A DNA stretch of 6,655 bases from Campylobacteraceae bacterium (GTDB taxonomy: Bacteria; Campylobacterota; Campylobacteria; Campylobacterales; Sulfurovaceae), in NCBI GenBank assembly GCA_026995985.1, contig JALWNF010000052.1, forward strand, positions 1-6,655, given 5' to 3'. The notes beneath the pieces are model-generated. The model made no database searches. It was not told the origin of the DNA and saw only the letters and a list, made by a program, of their open reading frames with translations. Position 1 is the stretch's first letter. Each line of letters opens with the position of its first letter. Shown in pieces: positions 6,072 through 6,655 of this stretch. Position numbers and translations under genes: made by a program.

Positions 6072-6655
6072 ATGACCATTGATTGGAATAAAAATCCTCT
6101 TATACCTGCTATTGCACAAGACTACAAGACAAATGAAATCCTTATGTTAGCCTACATGAATGAAGAGGCTTACAATTTAACACTTAGAACAGGATATGCC
6201 CACTACTTTAGTAGAAGTAAACAACGCATTTGGAAAAAGGGTGAAAGCTCTAACCATACACAAGAGATTAAAGATATTTTACTTGATTGTGATGCAGATA
6301 CTCTTCTACTTAAAATCCACCAAAATGGTGTAGCGTGTCATACAGGAACAAAGAGCTGTTTTTTTACCTCTATAATCCAAAATAAGCGTGTGCTAGAAAA
6401 AGAGGTAGATACCAATACTATGTATAGTGTAGTAGATACCCTATACCATACTATTTTAGAGCGTAAAAACTCAAATGAGACTAAAAAATCTTGGACAAAA
6501 AGACTTCTAAATAACAAAGAGCTACTACTTAGTAAAATTAGGGAAGAGGCAGATGAGGTCTGTGTTGCTATAGATAAGGAATCAGATGAGCAGGTTATCT
6601 ATGAGTCAGCTGATTTGCTATATCATACTTTAGTTGGCTTAGGCTACCGTGATAT
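6072..6655 (+). CDS. hisIE: Bifunctional phosphoribosyl-AMP cyclohydrolase / phosphoribosyl-ATP pyrophosphatase (3' truncated by window)
   Basis: HisIE carries out steps two and three of histidine synthesis in the cytoplasm. The HisE half removes pyrophosphate from phosphoribosyl-ATP and the HisI half opens the adenine ring of phosphoribosyl-AMP. The HisI domain (about residues 1-105) shows SRSKQRIWKKGESSNHTQ, the magnesium-site aspartates D72, D74 and D76 (DCDAD), and the zinc cysteines C73, C89 and C96 (GVACHTGTKSCFF) with the normal 16 and 7 spacing. The HisE domain (from about 115) has E158-E159-x-x-E162 and E178-x-x-D181, the metal-binding pattern of this pyrophosphohydrolase fold, with SADLLYHTLVGL. 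The reading frame is open to the window edge after 194 codons. The family is usually a little over 200 residues, so only the end is missing. The ATG is preceded by GGAG 6 bases upstream. It stands apart from other his genes here. Confidence 0.95.
   Translation, partial: MTIDWNKNPLIPAIAQDYKTNEILMLAYMNEEAYNLTLRTGYAHYFSRSKQRIWKKGESSNHTQEIKDILLDCDADTLLLKIHQNGVACHTGTKSCFFTSIIQNKRVLEKEVDTNTMYSVVDTLYHTILERKNSNETKKSWTKRLLNNKELLLSKIREEADEVCVAIDKESDEQVIYESADLLYHTLVGLGYRD

Overview
The window reads as AT-rich chromosomal DNA of a Campylobacterota (epsilonproteobacterial) bacterium, possibly a Sulfurimonas/Sulfurovum/Arcobacter-like lineage. The grounds are the protein styles, short intergenic gaps, AAGGA-type ribosome binding sites, and promoters that look like extended -10 elements (TGnTATAAT) with little or no -35. 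The genus is an inference from style only. All genes lie on the + strand, and no mobile element, tRNA, rRNA or CRISPR was seen.

Layout: (1) bases 2-1342 hold the C-terminal two thirds of UvrB, the nucleotide-excision-repair damage-recognition subunit, entering from outside the window. (2) Bases 1339-1366 form a perfect GC-rich palindrome that supplies the uvrB stop codon. A good extended -10 promoter follows directly. (3) Bases 1404-4680 form a tight operon of polyphosphate kinase (ppk), a gamma-carbonic-anhydrase-like hexapeptide protein, and an EI24/CysZ-like membrane protein, with gaps of 2 and 8 bases. (4) Bases 4738-5940 encode an MltB-family lytic transglycosylase lipoprotein with its own promoter. 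(5) Bases 5941-6071 are a 131-base gap, the longest non-coding stretch. It holds a probable promoter and a leader whose two ends resemble the signature sequences of the yybP-ykoY (manganese) riboswitch family. (6) Bases 6072-6655 encode HisIE, the bifunctional histidine-biosynthesis enzyme, cut off by the window end.

Functionally this is a housekeeping neighbourhood: DNA repair, polyphosphate storage, possible anion/CO2 handling, cell-wall turnover and histidine synthesis. Nothing in the protein-coding content looks like a new system. The two signals most worth checking are non-coding: the hisIE leader with its riboswitch-like ends, and the REP-like palindrome joined to the ppk promoter.
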